This document shows, piece by piece, positions 5,965 through 12,829 of a DNA stretch of 13,853 nt. The stretch covers positions 1-13,853 of the forward strand of contig DATKLX010000241.1 of NCBI GenBank assembly GCA_035542155.1. The letters are read 5' to 3'. The first letter of the stretch is position 1. Every line of letters starts with the position of its first letter. The stretch comes from DATKLX01 sp035542155 (GTDB taxonomy: Bacteria > Chloroflexota > Anaerolineae > Anaerolineales > Anaerolineaceae). The translations under genes were made by a program, and so were the position numbers. The notes beneath the pieces were generated by a model. The model made no database searches, was not told where the DNA came from, and worked only from the letters and a program-made list of their open reading frames with translations.

Positions 5965-8793
5965 ATGATGCAAAATGTTAAAAGTTTGATCCACTTTGCT
6001 TCATCGTTTATCCTTACCGCCAGCCTGACCTTGTGTAATTTGCCATGGACAGCTTCAGCCGTTCCTCCGACCGGGGTCGCAACGACTGCGCGGGCTGCCG
6101 CAGGGCCAACAAACCCGGTCTATTTACCTCTCGTTACAACGAGTACAGCACCGGGTCCTTATCCTGGAGGTGGCTCTGACTGGTCACAGCTCGGCCACGA
6201 CGCTCAGCGATCGAATGCCACTTCAGAACAGGTCGACCCTCCGTATTGTTATGCCTGGAAATGGGTCGGGGTTCCTTTCGCTTCTCGCGCTCAACCGATC
6301 GTCGCCGGTGGTCGTCTCTTCATCGGGGGGATGGATGGCGTCCTCTATGCCCGCAATGCGACCACCGGGGCGCCCTTATGGTCCTTTCAAACGGGGGGGC
6401 CGATCCGGCATTCGGCGGGTGTGGCTGGGACGATCCTGATCGTCAGCTCCTATGATGGCAACACGTACGCGCTCAACACAGCCAATGGATCGCTGTTGTG
6501 GCAGGTTGCCGCCGGCTCCAGCGCAACGGCGCCCTTGATCGATGCGGGTCGATTGCGGGTGTTCGTCGCCTCCACCAGTGGAGTGTTGACCGGGCTGGAT
6601 CTGCAATCGGGGGACAGGCTCTGGTCGTACGATTCCGGTGCGCCGATCCTCACTTCTCCCTCACTGAGCTCGGATGGCAATCTGGTCTTTTTTGCCAATG
6701 AAAGTATCAAAGCCATTGCCGTGGATGCAGCCAGCGGTGCGGTGCGCTGGCAGACGGGATTGCAGGGCCAGACGATGACCGAGCGCTACCCGGTGGTTTC
6801 CGGGAACACCGTCCTCTACCGCTCCCAGCCGATTTATTTCTTTCACAATCTGTTGAGAGGTTGGGGAGATGACATCATGGATCAGGCGGGTGGCGTGCTG
6901 GCGGATTGGACGGCAGATTGGAACGCGGTAAAACCCAAGATTTTGTCCTTCCTAAATTCCACCCCTTCAGCCCAGACCTTTTTTGCTTTGAATGCCACCA
7001 CCGGAACCAGCCTGGGGACGTTGCCGGTTCTGTATACCTATGGCAATAATGACGTCCCCAATGTTCCGGTCGTTTCAAATGGCCAGATCTATGTGACCTA
7101 CCGGGCTCGCCACGGAATCCAGACGGATTCGGGCACGGTCCATGTGACAACCAAATATGATGCTGAATTGGGGAAGCTGAATCTCTCCACCCTGGATATC
7201 ACCGCTTTGAGAGCCGCAACCAATATGGCCGGTACGCCCCAATTCCGCATGACCTCGGACGAGCCAGCCATGCTGAGCATGGGCGGAGATATCCTTTGGG
7301 TCGACAATTGGGAAAGATTGGGGGGCATCAATACCAGGACCGGTCAACTGATCTACTCCTCAACGGTCTCGAACGACTGGCCGGAGTGTAGCTCTCAGTG
7401 CGGTCCGGGTGGGTCCAATGCTTTCTTCCCAATGAGCGGAAAACCATCCGATCCTGCGTATCCTTTTCCCGCTCCACGAGTAGGCGAAGGGCGCTCGCGC
7501 AGTGGCCTGGTGATCGCGAATTCCATGCTCTATTGGAAAGTCATTGAGGGCGGATTAGGCGCCATCGCCCATGACCCGGATGGCGTCTGTGCGACCCCGT
7601 TAACCTGGCAGGATCAGCTGCAAGATCCTCTGTCCGCCTGGCAGCTCAATCCGAACGTCAATGCCAACCGGGCCTTTGCAGAATACGTCACTACCGATCT
7701 GACCAGGCCGGTCGCAAACCCGCCCCAATCCCTGGTCGATCGCGTCCGTAGCGAAGTGGGCGCCTTCCTGGCAGCCGCCGGCAGCAACCATATGGTCCCC
7801 TATTATCTCGAGCGCGGGATGAGCTCGGAGACCATCTGGCCCTATAATACCTCTCCCGATAAAACCGGTATCCCCATCATACAATATGGAAGCCATGGCA
7901 ACGCCTTCTGGCAGGATCCAGGCGAGCTCCTGTATACCATGGCGATGGCTTATCCCTACCTGGACGCGTCTCTTCAGAGCAACCTGAAAACCTATATGGC
8001 TGCAGAAATGGTCCGCTATCCACCCCTGAAAGATCTGCCCTACGAGGATAGCGGCCACGATTGGTTACGCAGCGGCGCACAGCGGGAGCGCTACAGCGTT
8101 CCTTTTCGAAATCAGTTGGCATACTGGCCGCCCCCTTCGGTAAATTATTCAGTCCTCTATAGCCTGTGGCTGTGGTCCCGGAACATCAACGATTGGAGCT
8201 ATGCCACCGCCCATTGGTCCGATATTCAAGCCCTGGCTAATACTCTTGGGGGAGCTTCCAAAGTCCGCTACTATGCTGACCTGGCAGGTTCGATCGGGTA
8301 CGCCCGTCTGGCTCAGCAAATCAAAGGCAGCGGCAGCGCTGAGTATACCAACGGCTTGAATTCAGCCGTCAGCGCCATGCAGGCCAGCCTGAATTTCGCG
8401 GCCTTCCGAGATCGAGCAGCCAGTGATTATCTCGATCCCAGGGACCAGGCGACTGGCTGGTATGCGCCCGTGTTCTATGGGATCGTGCCGGAAGTGGGCT
8501 TATTCCTGAGGGAAAAACTCCAGAACCAGGCGCAAACGTACCTGGCTTCCCTGGAGGGATACAATAGCTCGGGCGTAGGTCTGGTGTGGTGGTATCTCAC
8601 TCAGGTTGGAGCGCACGCCGAAAACGGAGAAACCTCTTTCGAGCTGCCTTTTGCCGCCTGGTCGCATTTTCTCGCCCACGCCTATATCTTGCAGGAACCC
8701 CAATCCGCGCTGGTTCGGTACCTGGATCGACCCTGGGCTCCCGGCGACCTGTATTCCATCCAGAAATTGGTGTCCGCGATCCAGGCCCCATAA
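5965..8793 (+). CDS. Large secreted protein: PQQ-type beta-propeller plus uncharacterised C-terminal region
   Basis: About 942 residues. The start is placed at the ATG-ATG pair 5965/5968, because ACGGAG stands just upstream (5956-5961) and it yields a signal peptide: Lys6, a hydrophobic core, and an Ala-Ser-Ala cleavage site near residue 32. A short linker with 'VYLPLV' follows. Residues about 100-265 hold at least four propeller blades of the PQQ-like type ('DGVLYARNATTGAPLWSF', 'DGNTYALNTANGSLLW', 'SGVLTGLDLQSGDRLW', 'IAVDAASGAVRW'), with further blade-like segments to about 465 ('GGINTRTGQLIY'). Propeller blades usually bind partners or carbohydrates; quinoprotein dehydrogenase residues are not evident. 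The C-terminal 400 residues are rich in Trp, Tyr and Ala with helix-like segments, and I cannot assign them. It is transcribed alone, ending 19 bases from the convergent nucleotidyltransferase gene. It has no apparent lasso role. Confidence 0.75.
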   Translation: MMQNVKSLIHFASSFILTASLTLCNLPWTASAVPPTGVATTARAAAGPTNPVYLPLVTTSTAPGPYPGGGSDWSQLGHDAQRSNATSEQVDPPYCYAWKWVGVPFASRAQPIVAGGRLFIGGMDGVLYARNATTGAPLWSFQTGGPIRHSAGVAGTILIVSSYDGNTYALNTANGSLLWQVAAGSSATAPLIDAGRLRVFVASTSGVLTGLDLQSGDRLWSYDSGAPILTSPSLSSDGNLVFFANESIKAIAVDAASGAVRWQTGLQGQTMTERYPVVSGNTVLYRSQPIYFFHNLLRGWGDDIMDQAGGVLADWTADWNAVKPKILSFLNSTPSAQTFFALNATTGTSLGTLPVLYTYGNNDVPNVPVVSNGQIYVTYRARHGIQTDSGTVHVTTKYDAELGKLNLSTLDITALRAATNMAGTPQFRMTSDEPAMLSMGGDILWVDNWERLGGINTRTGQLIYSSTVSNDWPECSSQCGPGGSNAFFPMSGKPSDPAYPFPAPRVGEGRSRSGLVIANSMLYWKVIEGGLGAIAHDPDGVCATPLTWQDQLQDPLSAWQLNPNVNANRAFAEYVTTDLTRPVANPPQSLVDRVRSEVGAFLAAAGSNHMVPYYLERGMSSETIWPYNTSPDKTGIPIIQYGSHGNAFWQDPGELLYTMAMAYPYLDASLQSNLKTYMAAEMVRYPPLKDLPYEDSGHDWLRSGAQRERYSVPFRNQLAYWPPPSVNYSVLYSLWLWSRNINDWSYATAHWSDIQALANTLGGASKVRYYADLAGSIGYARLAQQIKGSGSAEYTNGLNSAVSAMQASLNFAAFRDRAASDYLDPRDQATGWYAPVFYGIVPEVGLFLREKLQNQAQTYLASLEGYNSSGVGLVWWYLTQVGAHAENGETSFELPFAAWSHFLAHAYILQEPQSALVRYLDRPWAPGDLYSIQKLVSAIQAP

Positions 8794-8812
8794 TCCATAC
8801 CATGGCCGCTTA

Positions 8813-9667
8813 TCAGCGCTCGAACAGCACGGCCCACACCCCCGCGGCTCCCTTCGCGGCCACCACCAGCGGGTGCCAGGCGCAGGCCAGGGCCGCCGGT
8901 AACCTCCCGCGCAAAAAATAGTGCGCCCTCAGCCACTCTGCTCCCGGGAACAGCAGCCACCCCACCACCTTCGCCGCATCGACTACCCGCTCCATCAGCG
9001 CCAGGTGCAGCAGGTACCCTCGCTCGTTGGACCATTCCCCCGCTGCACCTGGCGGCTTTCCCGGGCCGGCGATCCAGCCCACGAGCCGCCGCTGCAGTGC
9101 TGGCGGTCGCAACGCTGCCAGCGCCTTCTCCGGAACCGGCGTCCCCAGGTCGCGCGCCGCCGCCTCCAGTGGAAAATAGACGATCGCTCGCATCCCCGCC
9201 GCCCAGGCCCGCTCGACGAACCGGTCCCAGCGGAAGGCCCCTCCCGCCCGGACCAGTCTGTCGATATCCTGGTATCCCTTCGCGTGCCCGAGCTGGTGCA
9301 CCGCCAGGTGCAGGCACAGGTGCAACAGCGTGTCCTCCGCCGCGAGGATCCGTACCTCGCCCTTCCCCATCCGGCGCGGCTCGCTCCGTCTCCACACCTC
9401 CACTTCGTCCAGCCGGATCCCCTTCAGCAGCCACTCCAGGCAGATGAGGTGGTAATGCAGCTCGACCAGCGCTCTGCCTGCCCCGCGGAAATGAATCTCG
9501 CCTGACTCCCCGTTCTCGAAAGGGCTGAACGGTTGCGCCGCCCTCACTTCCTCCTCGAAACCGGCCTCCCGCATCGCCCGGCGCGCCGCCGGCAGATCGT
9601 CCACCCGCACCCACAGGTCGACGTCGTCCATCGCCCGCTCTTCGACCCGCGCCAGCCCCTCGCTCAA
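8813..9667 (-). CDS. Nucleotidyltransferase-family protein (NTP_transf_5 type), lasso-cluster accessory, 5' end abnormal
   Basis: From the first usable start, a TTG at 9667, the protein has 284 residues. It carries the family's 'DDVDLWVRV' motif, whose Asp15 and Asp17 would bind the metal, 'VELHYHL', and 'AAEDTLLHLCLHLAVHQ' followed by 'DIDRLVR'. Proteins of this family accompany kinases in many lasso-peptide clusters and are thought to modify the peptide; the exact reaction is not known to me for this subgroup. The reading frame continues upstream for another 48 codons, to a TAG at 9812-9814, and still encodes family sequence ('AAANLLLLHEAERAVIALNRAG' in two parts and 'LLKGTAFLSEG'). It holds no ATG, GTG or TTG. 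The TTG start cuts into the conserved 'LLKG' segment, so this is either a non-standard start or a 5'-truncated copy. It diverges from the lasso operon. Confidence 0.75.
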   Translation of the reverse strand: MSEGLARVEERAMDDVDLWVRVDDLPAARRAMREAGFEEEVRAAQPFSPFENGESGEIHFRGAGRALVELHYHLICLEWLLKGIRLDEVEVWRRSEPRRMGKGEVRILAAEDTLLHLCLHLAVHQLGHAKGYQDIDRLVRAGGAFRWDRFVERAWAAGMRAIVYFPLEAAARDLGTPVPEKALAALRPPALQRRLVGWIAGPGKPPGAAGEWSNERGYLLHLALMERVVDAAKVVGWLLFPGAEWLRAHYFLRGRLPAALACAWHPLVVAAKGAAGVWAVLFER

Positions 9668-9884
9668 AAAGGCCGTCCCCTTGAGCAGCGCCGGCTGGAT
9701 CCCCGCCCGGTTCAGCGCAATGACCGCCCGCTCTGCCTCGTGGAGGAGGAGCAGGTTCGCCGCCGCGGTCTGGTACTGGATGGGAGGATGGGTCGTATCG
9801 ATAGCACCATTCTAGCGGCTCATCCCAGGATCGTCAATCTGCCAAAATGCCATAATGTTTGCGTAAAAAAACCTTTCACATTTG

Positions 9885-9913
9885 TTGACAGGCTGTACAG
9901 CCTGCTCTATAAT
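9885..9913 (+). promoter_or_regulatory. Consensus sigma70 promoter of the lasso-peptide operon
   Basis: TTGACA (9885-9890) and TATAAT (9908-9913) are both perfect matches with the optimal 17-base spacer. Transcription should start near 9920, about 50 bases before the B1 start. This is the best promoter in the window. Its strength makes it likely that a repressor controls it, and its spacer is filled by a palindrome. Confidence 0.88.
9889..9904 (+). promoter_or_regulatory. 16-bp perfect palindrome in the promoter spacer: probable operator
   Basis: CAGGCTGTACAGCCTG is a perfect 16-base palindrome. It overlaps the last two bases of the -35 box and fills most of the spacer, so a dimeric protein bound here would block RNA polymerase. 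No regulator gene is adjacent in the window. I do not recognise the motif as that of a named family. Confidence 0.6.
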
Positions 9914-9969
9914 GAGTACAATTCTTGCTCAGATTCATTTATCCACACACTTCACTGGGGGGATTCTCA

Positions 9970-10251
9970 TTGCTGCCAGCCTCATCGAAACGGATCACCA
10001 TCCCCGATGGCGTCCTCTCCCAGGAGATCAACGACGAAACTGTCCTCTTGAATCTGGCCAGCGAGACCTACTTTGGCCTGGACGACGTCGCCAGCCGCAT
10101 GTGGTCCGCTCTGACCGCCGCCGGCTCGATCCAGGCCGCCTGCTCCACGCTCCTCGCCGAGTACGCCGTCGACCCGCTCATCCTCCAGCGCGACCTTCAG
10201 ACCTTCATCGAGAAACTGTCGCAGTATGACCTTGTGGAAGTGGTCGACTGA
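9970..10251 (+). CDS. Lasso peptide biosynthesis protein B1 (PqqD-like RiPP recognition element)
   Basis: A 93-residue PqqD-fold protein. The segment 'DGVLSQEINDETVLLNLASETYFGLDDVASRMWSAL' (read in two parts, about residues 13-48) is the typical B1/PqqD pattern: short beta strands, then 'YFGLD' and a helix starting near the Trp. B1 binds the YxxPxL leader of the precursor and presents it to the B2 peptidase. No ATG is available. The TTG at 9970 is chosen because GGGGGGA (9957-9963) is well placed, and the alternative TTG at 9925 lies almost on the predicted transcription start and adds residues unlike the family. The end overlaps the B2 gene by 26 bases. It is the first gene of the lasso operon. 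Confidence 0.88.
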   Translation: MLPASSKRITIPDGVLSQEINDETVLLNLASETYFGLDDVASRMWSALTAAGSIQAACSTLLAEYAVDPLILQRDLQTFIEKLSQYDLVEVVD

Positions 10252-10738
10252 TCGTCTCTCCCGCTGGCGCTCCCTCTCCCCCGCGGAACGGGCTGTCTTC
10301 CTTCGCGCCCTTCTTTTCCTCCCCGCCGTCACCCTCGCCCTCCGCCTCCTCGGCCTCCGCCGCACCCGCTCCCTCCTTTCTTCCATCAGCAATCAGCCTG
10401 TCCTGCCTGCCCCTGGACCGCGGTGCAGGTGGACGGATAGGCCAGGGCGATCTACAATCAGCAACTTTGCCCCCTCCACGATAGTCCGCTTGGTCCAGGC
10501 TGCCGGCCGCCAGGTTCCCGGCGCGACCTGCCTCTCTGCATCCCTTCTCGCCTGGACCCTCCTCCGCCGCCAGGGCGTCTCGACCGAACTGCGCATCGGC
10601 GTCCGCCTCCTCGATGGCCAGTTCCAGGCCCACTCCTGGCTCGAGCGGTCCGGCCAGCCCCTGCTCCCCGCCCCTCCGGACGAGCTGCCTTTCCTTCTCC
10701 TCGACCTCCCCCTGATCTCCGGAGCGCGAACCCCATGA
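10226..10738 (+). CDS. Lasso peptide biosynthesis protein B2 (transglutaminase-like leader peptidase)
   Basis: A 170-residue protein of the transglutaminase-like cysteine protease family that removes the lasso leader peptide. The signature 'GATCLSASLLAWTLLRRQGV' carries the presumed nucleophile Cys102. 'LRIGVRLLDGQFQAHSWLE' carries His136, and Asp152, sixteen residues later, is a candidate third member of the triad. The N-terminal third is basic with a hydrophobic stretch, as usual for B2. Residues about 58-80 ('PVLPAPGPRCRWTDRPGRS') look low-complexity but do not break the frame. Its ATG lies within the end of B1 in another frame, and its stop overlaps the cyclase start by four bases (ATGA). 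It acts with B1 in the cytoplasm on the precursor encoded at 12612. Confidence 0.88.
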   Translation: MTLWKWSTDRLSRWRSLSPAERAVFLRALLFLPAVTLALRLLGLRRTRSLLSSISNQPVLPAPGPRCRWTDRPGRSTISNFAPSTIVRLVQAAGRQVPGATCLSASLLAWTLLRRQGVSTELRIGVRLLDGQFQAHSWLERSGQPLLPAPPDELPFLLLDLPLISGARTP

Positions 10739-12600
10739 GCGGCCTCGCCGGCATCTACCTCCTCGACGGCGCGCCTGCCCATCCCCAGGATCTCGAACGC
10801 ATGCTCGCCCTCATCACCCACTGCGGCCCGGATGGCGCCGGGCGCTGGTTCGGCGGCTCGATCGCCCTCGGCCACCAGATGCTCGCCGCTACCCCGGAAT
10901 CCCTCCTCGAGCGCCAGCCGCTCCGCGATCCTACCGGCCAGCTCGTACTCGTCCTCGACGGCCGCGTCGACAATCGCGACGACCTCTGCCGAGCCCTCCT
11001 CGCCGCCGGCGCCGACCCGCGCGTCGACACCGACGCCGAGCTCGTCCTCCAATCTTACCGCGCCTGGGGCGAAGCCTGCCCTGCCCGCATCCTCGGCGAT
11101 TTCGCCTTCGCCATCTGGGATGCCCGCCGCCAATCCCTCTTCTGCGCCCGCGATTACATCGGCGTCCGCCCCTTCTACTACCACTTCGACGGCCGCCGCT
11201 TCCTCTTCGGCACCCTGCTCCGCCAGATCCTCGCCTTCCCCGGCGTCCCCCTGGCACCCAACGAGGGCATGATCGGCGAATGCCTCTGTGACCGCCTCAC
11301 CTCCCGGTCCGAGACCCTCTACGCCGCCGTCATGCGCCTCCCCCCCGCCCACATTCTCACCATTTCCCCCGCCGGCCTCAAGATCGCCCCCTACTGGGAC
11401 CTCGACCTCGCCCGTGAGATCCACTACAAGACCAATACCGAGTACGCCGACCACTTCCGCTCCCTCTTCGACGAAGCCGTCCGCTGCCGCCTGCGCTCCT
11501 CCCGCAAGGCCGGCGCCTATCTCAGCGGCGGCCTGGATTCCTCTTCTGTCGTCTGCACCGTCCACCACCTGGCTTCCACCGGCCAGGTCAGGGTCCAGGG
11601 CTTCGAGACCTTCTCCCTGGTTTTCCCCACCGATTCTGAGTGCGACGAGAGCCCGTTCATCCAGGAGATTGCCGGCTGCGTGAAGGTTCCCGAAAACCGC
11701 CTGCCGCCGTCTCCGCTCGACTTCGACCTGTTCTCCCGGCAGGCCCGCCGCCACCTCGACCTGCCCGACACGCCTAACGGCGTCTTGCAGTACCCTCTCC
11801 GTTCTCTCGCCTGCCAGAAGGGCTTCGGCGTCCTCCTCACCGGCCTGGGCGGCGACCAGTGGCTCGCCGACAACCCCTACCACTATGCCTCCCTGCTCGG
11901 CGCCGGTCGCCTGGCCGAAATCCGCCGCCAGGCTCGCTTCGATGGCCTGGGTACCCTGGATCTCGCCCGCGAAGCTCTACCCCCGCTCCTTTCCCCGCCC
12001 GTCCGCACCGGCCTCAGGCGCCTCCTCGGCCGCAACGGTATCCCGGCCTACATCCGCCCCGAATTTGCTGGCCGCGTGTCCCTCGCCGACCGCCTGAACC
12101 CGCCGGTCCCCGCTACTCCCACGCGCCCGTCCGGGCTGGCCCGCCGTGGCCTCTGGGAGGTGGCCGTCGACGGTCGCCTGGCTTGCTCCTTTGAGATCAA
12201 CGCCCGCATGGAGCCCGGCCTCCCCCTCGAAGAGCGCCACCCTTTCTTCGACCGCCGCCTGGTCGAGTTTCTCGTCGCCATCCCCGAAGACCAGCGCCGC
12301 AAAGGCGCCTGGGAAAAAGCCGTTCTTCGCCGCGCCATGCGCGGCAGACTCCCCGAGCGGGTCTTTTTTCGCCGCAGCAAAGCTCAATTCCTCTCCATCC
12401 TGGAAGCCGCCGTCGATCAGGCCCTTCGCCGGCGGCCGCTCCATGACTGGTGCGCCGGCCTCCTGGACTATATCGACCCCGGCCGGCTTCCCCCCTGCGA
12501 CCAGGCGGGTCCCCTTCCCGCCGGCCTGCTTTGGCCAGTCTGGATGGTCTTGAGCCTCGCCCTGTGGTCAGAGTGCAGTTCTCTTGTCATGGTTGAATAG
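10735..12600 (+). CDS. Lasso macrolactam synthetase C (asparagine-synthetase-like)
   Basis: A 621-residue protein with the two-domain layout of asparagine synthetase B. The N-terminal glutamine-amidotransferase-like domain (about 1-215) includes 'LDGRVDNRDDL' and 'FAFAIWDARRQSLFCARDYIGVRPFYY' (two parts). The C-terminal synthetase domain has the ATP-binding motif SGGLDSSS at 264-271 and 'GLGGD' at 370-374. Residue 2 is Ser, not the catalytic Cys of real glutaminases, as expected for a lasso cyclase that does not need ammonia. The enzyme would adenylate the side chain of the ring Asp in the precursor core and close it on the free N-terminus, threading the tail. Placement between B2 and the precursor gene excludes a housekeeping AsnB. 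Start and B2 stop share ATGA. Confidence 0.93.
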   Translation: MSGLAGIYLLDGAPAHPQDLERMLALITHCGPDGAGRWFGGSIALGHQMLAATPESLLERQPLRDPTGQLVLVLDGRVDNRDDLCRALLAAGADPRVDTDAELVLQSYRAWGEACPARILGDFAFAIWDARRQSLFCARDYIGVRPFYYHFDGRRFLFGTLLRQILAFPGVPLAPNEGMIGECLCDRLTSRSETLYAAVMRLPPAHILTISPAGLKIAPYWDLDLAREIHYKTNTEYADHFRSLFDEAVRCRLRSSRKAGAYLSGGLDSSSVVCTVHHLASTGQVRVQGFETFSLVFPTDSECDESPFIQEIAGCVKVPENRLPPSPLDFDLFSRQARRHLDLPDTPNGVLQYPLRSLACQKGFGVLLTGLGGDQWLADNPYHYASLLGAGRLAEIRRQARFDGLGTLDLAREALPPLLSPPVRTGLRRLLGRNGIPAYIRPEFAGRVSLADRLNPPVPATPTRPSGLARRGLWEVAVDGRLACSFEINARMEPGLPLEERHPFFDRRLVEFLVAIPEDQRRKGAWEKAVLRRAMRGRLPERVFFRRSKAQFLSILEAAVDQALRRRPLHDWCAGLLDYIDPGRLPPCDQAGPLPAGLLWPVWMVLSLALWSECSSLVMVE

Positions 12601-12611
12601 GATACAAAAAA

Positions 12612-12818
12612 ATGGAAGAGCTCAGCCAGGAAACCCAACCCCCCAAAAAGCCCTACCACCCCCCCACCCTGCGTCGCCTCGGCCGCATCGCCGACCTCAC
12701 CCGCGGCTCGCGCCGTTCAGGCGCCGACCAGGGTCCTTTCCATCGGCGCCGGGGAGGAGGAGGCGGCTCACTCACCGGGGACAACGAATACGCCCCCGAG
12801 GACCTCCTGGAGCCCTGA
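12612..12818 (+). CDS. Lasso peptide precursor A
   Basis: A 68-residue peptide whose leader contains 'YHPPTLRRLGRIADLT', a full match to the lasso leader pattern YxxPxLxxxGxxxxLT (Tyr15, Pro18, Leu20, Gly24, Leu29, Thr30). Lasso leaders carry Thr at position -2, which puts the cut after Arg31. The core then begins GSRRSGAD, with Gly1 as ring amine and Asp8 as the only acid at positions 7-9, predicting an 8-residue macrolactam ring. The remaining 29 residues are unusual: QGPFHRRR, five glycines, then SLTGDNEYAPEDLLEP, longer and more acidic at its end than most lasso tails, so the tail may be trimmed. The ATG lies 11 bases after the cyclase stop with AGGA at 12599-12602. Its TGA overlaps a TGAGG that serves the next gene. 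I recognise no described lasso peptide with this core. Confidence 0.92.
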   Translation: MEELSQETQPPKKPYHPPTLRRLGRIADLTRGSRRSGADQGPFHRRRGGGGGSLTGDNEYAPEDLLEP

Positions 12819-12829
12819 GGTTCCCCCGC

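Noticed and set aside
10393..11883. A 496-codon minus-strand frame opposite the lasso cyclase
   Set aside because: Its sequence is Gly/Ala/Glu/Val-rich without domains, which is what the C-rich coding strand of the cyclase gives when read backwards.
10735..12600. Housekeeping asparagine synthetase
   Set aside because: The N-terminal catalytic Cys is absent (Met-Ser-Gly) and the gene is locked between B2 and the lasso precursor.
12767..12781. Gly-coding GGA/GGC run as a repeat or frameshift site
   Set aside because: Only five codons long with mixed codons. The frame is continuous through it and ends at a stop that fits the next gene's ribosome binding site.
12584..12829. N-terminal extension of the kinase from an upstream ATG
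   Set aside because: It would run through the precursor gene in another frame, giving a Pro/Arg/His-rich sequence with no family match. The ATG at 12830 has a placed ribosome binding site.
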